Under the pieces are notes generated by a model, which ran no database searches, was not told the DNA's origin, and saw only the letters and a list, made by a program, of their open reading frames with translations. The position numbers and the translations under genes are program-made. Shown here in pieces: positions 45,869 to 58,527 of a stretch of 64,000 nt of DNA. The DNA is from Xestospongia muta (taxonomy: Eukaryota > Porifera > Demospongiae > Haplosclerida > Petrosiidae), in contig OY848917.1 of assembly GCA_963693285.1 (NCBI GenBank), positions 28,397,745 through 28,461,744 of the forward strand. Reading direction: 5' to 3'. The first letter of the stretch is position 1, and each line of letters begins with the position of its first letter.

Positions 45869-48188
45869 TTATACATCCTGTTTGAGTTTTTTCCACAAAC
45901 TAAAGTACTCATGTTCTTCATTGGCATTGTTTTTTCTTCGTCTTGCTTTGCTGTCATCAGATAAGCAATGCTTCTTTGTGATCCATTTCCGTACGTATGG
46001 AGAAGGGTTAAAATGAATGGGTGGTGGCCCAACAATTTTGATAAACATCAATGATGAGAGTGTTTTTATTGTTAATGATGATCTAACTGCTAAGATGTTC
46101 ATCTGGCTAAAGCCCCTTTCACAGTCTGCTGATGATACTACAATTGTATTGACAGCATTTGTAAGACTAGATAAGGCTGCTGGAGGTTCCCTGTTTCCTG
46201 TGAAACCTGTTTCCTTTATGATATCTATATATTCTCGGAGGCCTCTTCTTGTTGTTGCTTCAAACTCATTTAGATGGAACAGATCACACAAAAAAACAAT
46301 GTCCTCTTGCCCATAGTTAGTGTGCAATCTGTGGGCCATTGTAAAGGATCTAGTACATTTATTGCACTCAACAGTGCCTCTCTATTTTGATTACAAGACA
46401 TCAGTCTTTTTTCCAGATTTGTTGCCAGACTTCGCATGAACTGTTCATATCGAATTTGTACATCAGACTTTCTGCTGTCAGTTACAACAACACCTTTGAA
46501 CTTGTTTTCTGCTTCACTGTTCCCTTCAACAGCAGATTTTGCTTCCTTGTAGTGTATCCCTGGATAGTCTACCATTGACAAAAACACACAAATTTGTCGC
46601 TGTACAAGAGTGTGAGCTTTAGGTAGCATGAGATTCCTTTCTTGTAAATCTTTTGACAAAGATGCTAACTCCTCTAGACTATCATACTTGCTCCAAGATT
46701 TAGGACAAAATTATCTGAAGCCATTCTCGTTGCCATACCTTTGAATGTGGCCCTCTCAGTGCTACTTCTTAACTGATCTTCACTAGCTTTTATGAGATGA
46801 GCATGTAGAGGTGCATAGACGTCCCAAACTACTTTCACAGTACGAAAACTTGATGCCACCCAACGTGTATCTAGTATACCCCCAACAGTGTGAAATATAC
46901 ATGCCAAGTCATTGCAGACCTCTTCAAGTTATCTTCGATTTTTTGAAGAAGTATGATATAAGCAGTATAGCTTATCAAAGAATGCTTTGAAGTGATTTGT
47001 ACCTGAGACTTCATGTATTGCATCACCTACAGCTAATTCTAAGCGATGGTTCATACAATGCCATATGATCACATTCGGAAAAACCTGTTGTATCCTTGAT
47101 GCCACACCAGATTGTGACCCTAACATGACAGAAGCACCGTCTGAGGCAAAACAAATCAACTTTTCTGATAGCACGTGTAAAGTAAATCCGTACATGTCGA
47201 GACATTCCATCAGAGTGCTAAATATGCACTCAGCTCCTAGATCATCTAACTCAATAATATCAAGAAAAAATGTGGTAGGCTCTGGGAGGCATACTTTAAT
47301 ATAAATAATGAGAGCTGACTTTTTGCTAATAGTTGTGGACTCATCTATTATGATGGACATTTTTGTGTCACTATCAATTACTATTTTGCAAATTTTAAAC
47401 TGCATTTCATGCCCAATATGGTTGAGGATGGCACGGCAAGACTTGTCAGATTGAAGAGTTGTACCAATATCTACACCATTTAAAATACTTACATCACACT
47501 CAGTTGGCATGTCACTAAATGGATGGCCTAATTTACCAATCTTATAGGCTATTCGAAACAGTTTCTTTGTTGATGCAAACTGCTTCTCATTCATTCTCAA
47601 AACGTTATTTTCCAATGTTTGTTTACTGGCATTTTGCATAATTCTCTCTGCCTGCACGTGACCAACTGATTCTTTGTGTCTCTTAATCTTGTTTCTTAAA
47701 GACATCAGCTGTTTCTCTTTATTAACACCTGTAGCCATTACTGATGTAGATTGCCACTCTTTTGAAATGTGGATGCTTTTACCACTGTAACATCCAAGAT
47801 TAGAAACCTCATTACACACAGAGCACCCCAGTTTTTCATTATTGCTGACTAACCATGGGTAATCTCGTTTCTTGCTTTGCCACATTTTCTTGTCCCAGCA
47901 AGAAGGCCACGTGTGTACGGCTGGAACTACTGGCCCCTCGACAGGCTCGACTGGTTCCATGGAATGATTGACGTTATCTGGTGCATCTAGGTCAACCTCA
48001 GGCTCCTCGACCTCAGAATTAAAATCACCTTCTCCTTCCACGTCGTCTTCAGAGTAATCTATTTGTGACATAGGTTCAGTGGTACTGGTATTCGTATTCA
48101 TAGAAAAACAGGAAGATGAGTCAGCTTGCTTCGCCATTTTGAAAGTAAGAACTGTAGGTGTGGCTATTGACATGGGTGTGGCATTCAA
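45869..48188 (-). pseudogene. hAT-family transposase, nearly full length but broken
   Basis: The start is at 48188. The N-terminus has an acidic tail and a zinc-finger-like block (CSVCNEVSNLGCYSG with later HKESVGH), as in ZNF862/KIAA1586-type hAT proteins. A catalytic core follows (IDESTTISKKSALIIYIK, CFASDGASVMLGSQSGV, WHCMNHRLELAVGDAI, with the expected D and H motifs). The C-terminal dimerisation domain reads SSADCERGFSQMNILAVRSS, then LMFIKIVGPP and YVRKW. The frame is broken by an in-frame TAA at 46929-46931, a frame change near 46690 and another near 46330. These are few lesions, so the copy is fairly young. Possible inverted ends ACTGCCTGGCA (about 45649) and TGCCAGGCAGT (about 48530) lack a matching target duplication. 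Confidence 0.85.
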
Positions 48189-50369
48189 AGGTGTGGTTTC
48201 ACTTCATTGACTTAAAGTTGGCTGACAGGTGAGTGACTAGACTAGAATCTGCTAGCAACTGTAGTAAGTTAGCAACACAGTATTAACTATGTATACTATA
48301 GCCAAATGGAGCTGTAACAACGTATACGGCGTATACTCCTGTATATGCTCAATTCGAGCACTGGTGATAGTTAATCGTTAATGTACATGGCAGTGAATTT
48401 AGTGAGATTAACTACGATGGATGTAACCTTGAGTACCCTTTGGCTGGCTTGTTCTGAATCTTTTTTATCTCTGATATTTAAACATGACTTCAGCATCTTC
48501 TAAAACAGTTTTAGGACATTTTTCTCATGCCAGGCAGTCCTATGATTATTTCGAATAACGTGTTGTATAATATAAAATGTTATTTTGTTTTCATAGTTTT
48601 GATATCGTATAGCGGGGTTTTTTTTGGGGGGGGGGGGGATTTTCGTGGTTTTCATGGTTGAGAAACAAACCACGTAATATTTACCCATGAAAGTTAATTA
48701 GATGCAATGTGCCACATGCCTACACGTGGCTGCATGCACGTTATCACGTTGTTGATCAGCGAGTCTTAGATTCAGTATGGCCTTATTTCGATACTTCAAG
48801 AGGGAAAAGAACAACCTACCCGATCCTCGTTTCCATCCATGATGTCCCTCTGCCAGTCAGTCAAGTTATTACATTCAGAGAGCTTCATCTTCTTTGGTTC
48901 CAAGATGTTAGATTCACTGTCTTCTTTGTGGTGTAACTCTTAAGTTAAGTGAGCTAATTGTACTTCACCTTTGCCTAAAGCAAAACTAACCAGTTTCTTT
49001 GTTTTATCCAGTAGTTCAAGTAATGTATAGTCCCCTACTTCATGCCTTCTTCAAAGTTGAAAATCTGTTCTCAAGATTTTGATACTTTCTCCTCTTTCTA
49101 AGACTTTCTGAAGCTTATTGCATTAAAGTAACTTCCGTTGAAAAGGGTGACCGCTTTGTAAATATTAGGATAAGCTTTTTCGCAAGCTTCTTTGTTTTGC
49201 TGTGCCATCCTTTAGCAATGTTAATGGAGTGAGGTACACTCTTGAGTATAAATATTCTACATGTGAATAAGTGAACTACCATCTAGCCATGTATTTTCAA
49301 AGTATAAAGGCTATTTTTGTTGTCAATGCTAGAGATATTTTTGTAATCCACTCCAAGCAAATCTCACAAAGGTGGGAGGAACAGCTATGACTTTGTGGAT
49401 GATTTACTTAACCTATAGGGTTGTTAAAGTCAGCATCTTCTCTATAGGGTTGTTAGTCTGACATTTGAGATTTTGTACTCTGTTTAAATTGCTGAACTAT
49501 AATGGAAATAACTTTCTGATTTCACTGTCTACTAGTTGGACAGCAGGACCGGCATAATGAAACTTCTTTCTTCATTATCTACTTTCATTTATAATGAATC
49601 ACCTTTCCTTATCTTCAAAGCTTTCACAAGAGTATCTTGTGCTATATTTAAGCAGAGATTTACTTCTTAAGTTCCTTCTTTTTGTCTCTTTTTTCAGACA
49701 GATCAAATACTTTCATTTAAATCTACAGTACATGTGTTTTCTTAAGCATTTGTTTTTATTTTTTGTTTACTGTTGTGAAGGTATCTATTCTAGCCATGTC
49801 ATTGATGTGTATCTTTGCTTCTTGCAATTCTACTTTTAGTTGAAGATGAGTCCTATGCAGTGTCCATGATTTATAGATCGTTCCTTGAAGGATAGCTTTG
49901 CTTTGGAAGTTGCTCTTTTCAGCACAAACATCATATACTTTTCGTTCCAAAATGTTCTGAAGTCTTATAGACTTTTGTATTAGTTATCTTAGCTTCACTG
50001 TATAGATATCTTACTTATTAATCAGCTATTACTTTCGAACACTCAAGCTGTATGCACAATCATGGGAGAGTAGCTACCATTGCATTAAAGTTCAAGTAAG
50101 CAAACCTGGATGATCCCCATAAATTAATCAACGAGTGTAATTTACAATTTAATTACCGTATAGCTGGAAATGTTTACGGTAATTATATTTTGCAACAGTG
50201 TTAGCCCCAGGCAATTACAACTGGGAGCCCCACACACTGATGACATTTGCATGCATTCAAATAAAATAATTTTTTCTTTTAAAAAACAGTAGTAACTACT
50301 CGTAAAGTAAACATTTACTTATAACTATTAGTAATAAGTAATGTTTATTTTTTATGCACGTTAAAAGAT
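48189..50369. other. Transposon-derived spacer, no intact gene
   Basis: No supported gene. Contains a poly-G run near 48624-48638, a short duplicated CTATAGGGTTGTTA block (about 49417 and 49442), and decayed sequence that cannot be assigned. Confidence 0.45.
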
Positions 50370-50580
50370 TTGTCTCAATTTTTGCTTACACCATTTGTCC
50401 ATAGCTTCATCAAAATTTAATGTGTCTAAATCTGGATTTCAATATATCTGGATTCAATATTTAATGTGTCTATATCAGGGGATTCAATAGATATGCGCAT
50501 CAACACATCTAACCTTGCTAGTGATAAATGATTCCGCAGTTTAGTTTTTATCCTGTTCTGAGTGCTGAATCATGCTTGGT
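50370..50580 (-). pseudogene. C-terminal scrap of an older hAT transposase
   Basis: Minus-strand translation gives FSTQNRIKTKLRNHLSLARL, then DVLMRISIESPDIDTLN and FDEAMDKWCKQ. This is the usual hAT dimerisation-domain ending (IK-LRN-L-RL--LM-IS-E-P---F---A---W). An internal duplication of the DTLN segment and stops show decay. Confidence 0.65.
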
Positions 50581-50696
50581 CAGCCATTTTGCATTCAATA
50601 ATTGGATATACATATATACGGAATATCTATTTATAGATTAGTCTAAAATTTGAAAAGTAAAAAAATGGAGGAGAAGAAGGCTAAACTCATCTCCAC

Positions 50697-51760
50697 CAGG
50701 GATGGGGCGAAGTACTTTGAAAAGTACTTAGGTAAAGTCCAAGTACTTTTACAAAATACTTAAGTGCAAGTACAAGTACATTTCACATTGTTGTTTAATA
50801 ACTATAAGATTTAAATTTAATTATTATTACAAACATCAACTCTTCAAATCGCGAGTCCTTTAAATTGCAATGTTCAGGTCTAAAAAGTTTACCGGCAATA
50901 CTAAAGAGATGTTCTACAGGTGCTGACGAAGATGGTTCTCCTAATACTTTCTTTGCCAACTTTGACAAATGAGGGTATTTAGTATTTTCCTTTTTCCAGA
51001 ACTCTGTGGGATTTACCTCCATTAGGACACATGAAGACTGTAGATAATTATCTAGTTCATTTGTAAAAGAAGTAGACTGAGACTCAGATTGTACAGATGG
51101 TTCAGGCATGAAACTAAATAATGATTTGGCTCTCTTTGATGGAGGAGGATCAGTGTTATCTTCAGTACTTACGGTAGAAACTGTAGCTGGTACACTTCTT
51201 TCTAGTGCTGATGTAATCATCTCAGTGAATTCCTTTTTTTCAGTTTCATTGAAACACCACTGTAATTTGAACTGTGGATCTAGTATTGCAGCTGTGATGT
51301 AGACCTCCTTTTCCTCATAGTATGCTATGCGCTTCCTAAGAGATTGCTTTAGTGCTTGTACAAAAGTGGAGTGGTACTTAGATACCATGCCTTGCACATG
51401 GTGGTTCAGTCCTTGAATACATGGCAAAACATAGCCTGCTGATGGTACACAACCAATTTGTACAAAGTCCGTTGCTTCTTCAAAGGGTATAAGTATTTCC
51501 ATAATGTCACGCAATATGTTCCTCTCGTGTGATGTTAATTTTGGAGCCTCGCCTAATTCAGCTAGCTTACTCTCAGATACTGACAGAACAGACCTTATCA
51601 TTTTTAGTTGGGAGTTCCACGTGGTGGTGTTGCTAGCTTGTAATCTCTTCTCGCCTCTTAGGACATCAGCAGCCACTGTTGACTTCCTTACATAGGATAC
51701 AAGGTTTGAACACTCATTTATACTAGCTAGGGACGCTCAGTACTGCTTCCATGGGCGTCT
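50697..51760 (-). mobile_element. ZBED-type hAT element, 5' truncated, transposase C-terminal half 50795-51676
   Basis: An open frame of 293 residues has hAT core sequences: WNSQLKMIRSVL, then ILIPFEEATDF, TAAILDPQFKLQW, and the dimerisation domain EFWKKENTKYPHLSKLAKKV, SSSAPVEHLFSIAGKLF, FEELMFV. The zinc finger and first catalytic Asp region are missing upstream. Downstream of the stop, CAGGGATGGGGCGAAGTACT at 50697 looks like the outer end of a hAT terminal repeat, followed by AAGTACTT repeats. The missing 5' half means it cannot move by itself. The clean frame suggests a fairly recent copy. Confidence 0.8.
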
Positions 51761-52314
51761 TACGAAAAATTAGGTGTCCATAGTCGCCCAGAGGCCCCCT
51801 GGGGCAAACATTGTTTTGCAATTTGTAGTAAATATTGAAGTTTGCAGATTTAATATTTGTTGTTTACTGAACACAATACATTTATTACTGTTAATGAAGA
51901 GTCAGAAGAGTGCTTACATTATATTATGACCCATAATAGTATTTAAGATGGTCTCTATTTTAATTTTGTTCAGTAATAAAAATTTCTATTCAATTTGATT
52001 TGATTAAATGATGATTTATATAAAAATAATTATATTAGTTTTGATTTGAAATAAGTGATTACAATGCTTTGTTAAACAATAAATACAGAATTGATCATCA
52101 TGAAGAATCAGAGTTGAAAGGTTGTGGAAAAAAACTCCACTGTAACTCTTTAAAGGTGATTGATTATACATTGGAGGAAATTGTTGCTTACCTTGATATC
52201 CATTGGTGTTGGTGGTGGAGGGATCATGAAATGCTTCAATACAGAAAAGCTTTCAGGAATCGAATTAAGTCAGCTTCTCCTTATTATCTGAAAGCTTTGT
52301 CATGGTTTCATTAT

Positions 52315-52575
52315 TTATTGCTTTTCAAATGTGTCCATTTGTTCCACTAGCTTCTTCTTAATAGCCAATTCTTCTTGGGCACATGACAGCAATTGAGCAT
52401 CAACAGACAACTTTCGTTTCATTTGTTCATGTTTGTACATGCTTCGTTTTCCATCCAACAGCTCTCTTCTTTTTCTCATAATGTCTTGGTTACTGGCAGA
52501 TACTTCATCAGTATCATCTGTAGTGACATCATTGTGATCTATTTCACTTAGTGTGTCTATAACAAAGTCATCCAT
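52315..52575 (-). CDS. Coiled-coil fragment, probably of a transposon-associated Myb/SANT-like protein
   Basis: An 86-residue frame with an acidic Thr/Asp start (IDHNDVTTDDTDEVS), then a basic helical stretch (MRKRRELLDGKRSMYKHEQM), then a Leu/Glu/Lys coiled coil (AQEELAIKKKLVEQMDTFEK). This layout is common at the C-terminus of Myb/SANT-like proteins spread with DNA transposons. The family is not proven, and no neighbouring DNA-binding domain was found. Confidence 0.4.
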   Translation of the reverse strand: MDDFVIDTLSEIDHNDVTTDDTDEVSASNQDIMRKRRELLDGKRSMYKHEQMKRKLSVDAQLLSCAQEELAIKKKLVEQMDTFEKQ

Positions 52576-53034
52576 GTTGCTGTGAGTATTGTCATCAACC
52601 TGTGCTACAATTTCTGTCCTCTCTAGTCCTCCCTTGATTTTTTATGTTGCTGGTGACTCACCCCATATTTTCTCAGAGTTCATAGTATATAACATGATTA
52701 CCCGGCCATGCCCACTTCAACGGTTGGAGTCAACTGCCTCCCTAAACTTAATTCGTATTGTCTTAAACTTTGAAGTCAATATTTTTTTGTTACTTGCTCC
52801 TTTGTATGTAGATAATCTTTCAAACACTTGTCATATATGTAACTTGACAGCCAGGTTTCAGTGATGGCATAGATATTGAAAGAGGATGAGTAGACAAATG
52901 ATTTTAATTGGAGAAGTTTGTTTACTAGGCTACGTGAATTCCAGAGACAAATTTTAAGATTGTCAGTTAGTCAATTATCTCTTGCATGAAACACTCAGAA
53001 GTGTACTTACTAGAGCTGAAATGAATAGTAATTA

Positions 53035-53361
53035 TTAATATCCGAATAATTGTGAAATTAACAAAAGCTTCAGCAATTCCTCATGTGTCTCAACAAGTAC
53101 ATGGATACTCTCTATACTCATTGCTTCCTTATGGCAGTTACTCTCGATATGCTTGCTAAGGGTTTGCCTTGTAATAGTTTTACATGGTACTTCAATCCAT
53201 GCTGCCCTTCCAAGTGGCGTTTGTTTAGATCTACATTCATCAGCAGTCTTTAGCAACATTTTTTTCCTTATTATTTTAAATATTGTTACACAGCATATAA
53301 ACAGTTGAATCGTAGGGAATGACGAGGAATGTGGGAGTTGTCCTTCCATTTTGTGCAGCAA
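53035..53361 (-). pseudogene. Zinc-finger fragment, transposase-like
   Basis: GRAAWIEVPCKTITRQTLSK, then HIESNCHKEAMSIE, resembles the TTF-type zinc finger at the N-terminus of ZNF862-like hAT proteins (W-x-Cys, helix with HxxSxxH, A). The frame is short and isolated. It may be the N-terminal end of the older hAT whose C-terminus is at 50370-50580, split by later insertions. Confidence 0.4.
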
Positions 53362-53499
53362 AGTCAGTATGGGAGAATGCTCTTCCCAGTCATCTATTTA
53401 CAGTATTATCATAATACTTTTTTTCCATTTTAAATTTTTGATTTAAATCTACTATTATTGCAAAACACTAATTTTAAAATCTTGAATCTTGAAGTTTTG

Positions 53500-54035
53500 G
53501 ATTGGCGTTAGTTTGCATTAGGAATGATATCACTTCTGTGTGTCAATTTAATGTGCAGTGGTGTCTATATGAGGTTTTATATGTTTGCACCAACATGTAC
53601 CACATTTTTTGTCACTTATAAAATTCAGATTTATTATTGTTTCTACTTGAATGCACACAAGATGAGGTAGTTACATGTCTGCTACTTAAATTGCATAAAT
53701 GGTTTGTTTTCTGTAGTCTATAGTCATGATCCAGTTGATAATCTTGACTACTACATCAGCTACTGTTGATGCCAACTTCACCTCAGTTTGGCCAGTAGCT
53801 GAGGACAAAACAAATGCTGAAGTTTTTGTCACTCATCTTTCATTTTCGTTTTAAATTTTTGATTTTATATCTACTGTTATTGTAAAACACTAATCTTATT
53901 GACGAAGGTTAGGATCAGCATTAGTTCGTATGAAGGGTAACATAACCTCTGTGTTTGTAATGGTGACATCGTCTTTGTGTCTCAATACAATGTGCAGTGG
54001 TGTCTTACATGAGGTTTAATTTATTTGAACCATCT
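53500..54035 (-). pseudogene. Decayed ankyrin repeats
   Basis: Two minus-strand stretches, near 53520-53610 and 53935-54030, read TPLHIKLTHRSDIIPNAN and TPLHIVLRHKDDVTITNT then EVMLPFIRTNADPNL. The TPLH and DPN elements are ankyrin landmarks. The two units and their flanks are about 45-60 percent alike as DNA by eye. Stops in all frames mark decay. Confidence 0.6.
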
Positions 54036-55899
54036 TGTACATATAGCAGAGATAATCTGTTCTGTAAATGTCATAATTTTTACTTCTTACTAAAGTGTAA
54101 AACCATGAAACACAAAAACACTTAATATTACTATAATATTGTTTGCAGTATGATATGAATGAAAATCAATTAATTTTTTAGTGTGTTTAAACCAATGAAG
54201 ATTCTGAAGTCAAGATTTTTCATGCAAACCTATCTGAAGTTATTTTACTGTGATGATTTGGTTTGTTTATAAAGCTTCATTACTTTCCAGGATCAGATGC
54301 TTTGTTTTTCTAGATTTTGACTTCTTTTAAATCATTGATGGATACTATAGGTGGAATTAAAAGTGACATTGCCTGTTTCAACTTTTGCTTCAATCTTTAA
54401 CGAAAGTTACCTAATTTACCTTCCTTCTGAACAGTCACATTGACTTTGGTTAACATTCCATCCTTCTTCAGGATGAAACAGCAAATAATACAGTCATTCT
54501 CTGTTATGTTAAAAGCACATTCTGCACTGCCAGTTTGCAATGAAGTTTGGTGTCAAATTTAAAAAAACTATTTTATTAAAATTTTTTTGATTTTATCTTA
54601 GACCACTATTCTGTCCATTATATGATTGATTGCCATCAGTTTTGACATTAGGCATGCCAACTTTAACCCTTTATATTCGAAATTAATGTGTGGATGGGAT
54701 CACGCGAGTGTGATAAGGAATTTGCCTGTAGGGCTGAGCACATGCTTCTATACAATATGAAGAGCAGGAACCTGAGATAGAGCCATGGGATACACCAGAA
54801 TTAACTGGGACCTTAGAAGAGATTTAAATTTCTTTATACATTTGATTAGATGTTCGTTGGCCCATGGTGGAAAAGTAGATGAAATGTCAGAGACAAGTTT
54901 TTTCTTCAATATTTTTTTGACTTTTATGTTGGGATACTTCTTTAAGAGCTCCTCAAAATCTTTTAGAAATGCTGATGGAGGGCTCTGTTGATACTCTATA
55001 TCAATCTAACCATCACTTTTCATGTATTTTTTGTTAATAAACTTAAGTTGCTAACCTTTAATTTTGTTTGATAGGAACCATGTGCTGCCATGCCTTTTTG
55101 TCCGTTTATAATGAACACATGGTATTAAATAGTACATAGGAGAACTGAGCTAGTAAAAAGGCATAGTCGTGTTGATAAACACAATAAGTCTACTGACTGT
55201 ACTTAGGCCATTTCATTGTGAATATACTCATCTTGTGCCCTGGGCACACCCCTTAAATCCTCCTCCCAGCAGAAGTATTCAGAATATTCCAACGTGACAC
55301 ATGTTTACTGTTTATACCCAGCCTTCTCCTTTAAGCTGTAGATCTTCTTTACCCAGAAGCGTTATAGGTGTCTTTTTTTGTATCTATACCAAAACAAGGC
55401 TAACAATAGCAGCACTTCTTCATCCACTGCGTCCATTTTTCTATGGGAGGATCAAACCATTAATTAGCGCAACTGCGAATGTTGTCAGTACAAATTTGAA
55501 AACATGACAACACAATGTAACGCCAAATTTTTTTTTATATATAATATATAGCTAATGATAAATGAAATAAAGTATAGGAAGAAGTATTAAATACTGATAG
55601 GGGGAGGTATAGTAAGTCAATGATCATTCTCATGGATATGTGTTTTGGTAGTGATAAGGTCAATGGTTGTATGTGACCTCGCTGCATGTCCTTGAGAGGA
55701 TCTGGCACTGATGAAAGAGTGAAGGAGAGAGCAGCTCAGATGGCACCATAGCCAACATAAAGTCATGCTATATGAGGAGTCCCATTTCTGGGCAAGCAGC
55801 AGCAATGCTAGATGCTTATAAAAGTGGTGGCTTCATTGCCCATACCTCCTGTGGCTGAAAAATTGAGGGGAGTAAAAGAGGAGTGTTCCACTTCTTGTA
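54036..55899. other. Repeat-derived spacer, no gene seen
   Basis: No supported gene. Some stretches look like decayed coding DNA, but no family was recognised. Confidence 0.4.
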
Positions 55900-56986
55900 T
55901 CAGCTGCTGACAGGTCCGCTTCTTCTCAAGTTAGTGCTTCCTGTACGCTGCTGACAGGCCCGCTTCTTCTCAAGTTCGTGCTTCCTGTACGCTGGTTCCA
56001 GTGTTTGGTTTCTATTAGAAGGAACGAGGGGATTGAACACTCTCACATTGAAAAAGATCTTCTGAAGTCTACCACTCCAGACTTTGTTGGCCGACACAAC
56101 TTCAAGTGCATGCTCTACATTGAAAGTGTTACCACATTCACATTTGGAGAGTGGATGGGATGGTGTCCAGCCACACCATAGGGCCAGAGCATCATGAAAA
56201 GCAGACTTAGGTAGTGTGAAGCCATGCTCCCCAGGTGGAAGGTCCTTTTGCCTTTGCCAAATCCACGGCCTTCGAAGCCCATCTTGCAGTTGTTGGTAGA
56301 CCTCATCTGCTTCCTCTTGGTTTCTCCTTTTGTTGTCTTACTGACATTGGCCTTGTTTTTAACTGTTCGTAGATGATGTTATAGATATACTCTCTGTCCT
56401 GATCAAGAATGTGATCTTCGAGAGACTTTTTGAGATAACTGGAGCTCTCTATCAGCATTCTTGGAGGGAATTCCTATTCCCAATCCACCATGCCATGCTG
56501 GTAAAGTGAAGGGATCATCTTCAAGGTCTTTCGGTGGATTTCATTCGGTGATAGTGGGTATCAGGTTTCTCCTTAGCACATTATCCAAGGGAACAAAAGG
56601 TGACTAATGTTTGGTACAACACGGCTAAGGTATGTCCGTTTGCTTACCAGACCATGAGTCAGGGCTGAAAAGGCAGCCTGGGGCTGTGCTATATCACTAA
56701 GGATATTGATGCTGGATGACCATGCTTTCACTTTGGAACACACATATCCTTCATAGTATTCATGGGAGCCAATCACTGCACCAAGGTTTGACGTGCCACT
56801 GGTGGTAACATTCACTCCTGACCAAGCAAACTTGTGGGAAGCTTCATCCAAGTGACTCTGCTTTATCACAAGCCAGGTTTTGGATAGATTGGGAAAGTAT
56901 TTGAAAGCTGGACCTTCAGCAGCTAGTCTGCTCCACCATTCATGTAACTGCTCAACGTAAAGCCAAATGGAATGACTACATTGCAC
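55900..56986 (-). mobile_element. Retroelement remnant: C-terminal reverse-transcriptase region
   Basis: Minus-strand 56573-56986 encodes KTWLVIKQSHLDEASHKFAW, GVNVTTSGTSNLGAVIGSHE, then AQPQAAFSALTHGLVSKRTYL and RVVPNISHLLFPW. This is the thumb/connection region of a reverse-transcriptase family common in cnidarians and sponges. Further scraps follow in changed frames: RKTLKMIPSLYQH, then a GAWLHTT / WTPSHPLSKCECGNTF-like stretch (about 56130-56260), and FFNVRVFNPLVPSNRNQTL (about 55990-56060). The usual Cys/His-rich middle appears to be missing between the last two, so an internal deletion is likely. A 49-base direct repeat lies at about 55903-56000. Stops and frame changes make it non-functional. 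Confidence 0.7.
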
Positions 56987-57122
56987 ATGTTACGTGTATT
57001 GTCAACCAGGCTTAAAGTTTAGTGTTGACTGTTACAGGTAACCATGGAAACTGAAATGAAAAAAGTCAGGACATTACCCAAAGCACTCACCTTCTCAGAG
57101 TCTGCATTTTTTTTAATAGTAG

Positions 57123-57306
57123 AGACACTATGTCAGTGTGTTCATTCAGAAGATGTAATGTGCACAGAAACTAACCAATATTGATAATAAAGTTGTTAGA
57201 GTAAACCTGTTTCAAGACACTATGTCAGTGTGTTCATTTAGAAGATGTAATGTGCACAGAAACTAACCAATATTGATAATAAAGTTGTTAGAGTAAACCT
57301 GTTTCA
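57123..57306. repeat. 92-base tandem duplication
   Basis: AGACACTATGTCAGTGTGTT starts at 57123 and again at 57215. The two 92-base units are almost identical. Confidence 0.9.
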
Positions 57307-58178
57307 ATCTGATTGGTTAGACAGAAATAAACATGTTTTTGTACAAGATCTATTTGCACTTTGCTTTTAACATTAATGAATAATATAAACTCATTTTTTG
57401 CAACATTTGTATTTCTTGCAGAGGGTTTGCCTTTTTAACCCGACAATATGCAACAATATGGGACTTCAATTTACTTTTAATGTTGTAATCAATCACGATG
57501 ACTTCATAAAATCTTACCTTATATCTTGGAGATAATAAGTTATAACCATCTACATGTTATATATTCAAACTGTTACTTTACACAAACCTTTCCTAACTAT
57601 CTGATGTGTAGTTTGAGATACATTGTTAGCATCTTTGATTTTTTTTTTTTTCACTTCATTAAAGGTAGTTTTAGATTGATATCTCATAGTACTAATAAAC
57701 TTTGCATTGTCCTAATTGATTGATCAATATGTTGATTCTAGGCATAGGAAAAGCATCTGACAGTGACACACTGTTTAGTCTCCTGTAGTCAACACACAGT
57801 TGTAGAGAGCCATCTGTATGGCATCTCATTAGGCATGTAATAGCCTATATGGAGGAGTACGAATGGGTAGAGCTGACCCTGTCTCAATACGATCAACAGT
57901 TAATTCCGTAAAACCTTGACAAAACTTTCAGAGCGTCATGCTCCTTCTGTCTATTTATTCTCCAGTTGTCAACTGACTAACAGTTGACCTTGAGTTTCAT
58001 TTGAAACAGGTACTTCTTCTGGGAAACCATAAGTTATCTTATCTATATAATATTTACTTTGGACACTAGCACATGAAACTTTCTTAACATAATATTTTAA
58101 AGGCAACAAAATCAATTCATACCATAATGAAACCTAATAATAATAATAAGTGGGTAACATCAACTACTAAACTAGCTG
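57307..58178. other. Repeat-derived spacer, no gene seen
   Basis: No supported gene. About 57740-57900 may be a decayed retroelement (it has the look of a pol-type antisense fragment), but no motif is clear enough to name. Confidence 0.35.
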
Positions 58179-58520
58179 CTAATATGGCAAGTGGATCACC
58201 TGTGTTAAAACAAAAGTATGTACTTGTAGTAGAACTTTATATGTGTAACCACTAAACCACGCCCTTTCTAATACACTATAATTTAAGCCATAAAAGAGCA
58301 ATACCTTATTGTATATTCTATACAACCCATCAACACCAACTGACCTGTGCAACCTACCATTAACATACAAATTCTTACCTTGGAACTTGATCACACTTTT
58401 GGAAACATCATCCTCCATAACAAGACGGAAACATTCCTTGAGCAAAATAGAATTGCATCGACGTTCTTCTCTGGAAAAGTCACGCTTGACTGAAATGTTC
58501 GAAGGAAGACGATGACTATT
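58179..58520 (-). pseudogene. Possible ORF1-type RNA-binding fragment of a retroelement
   Basis: The minus-strand frame reads RLPSNISVKRDFSREERRCN, then ILLKECFRLV, VIKFQGKNLYVNGRLH. The pattern (I-V--DFS-EER, Leu-rich helix, IKF---LYVNG) resembles the C-terminal domain of LINE ORF1 proteins. It directly follows the tyrosine-recombinase frame. It is short and not confirmed. Confidence 0.35.
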
Positions 58521-58527
58521 ACATTGG

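Noticed and set aside
45649..48540. ACTGCCTGGCA / TGCCAGGCAGT as TIRs of the hAT element
   Set aside because: The same short motif occurs at least three times elsewhere and the flanks show no 8-base duplication, so I did not use it as the boundary.
52069..52350. Plus-strand 93-residue frame
   Set aside because: No domain, overlaps the minus-strand coiled-coil fragment at its end, and composition is unlike the supported exons.
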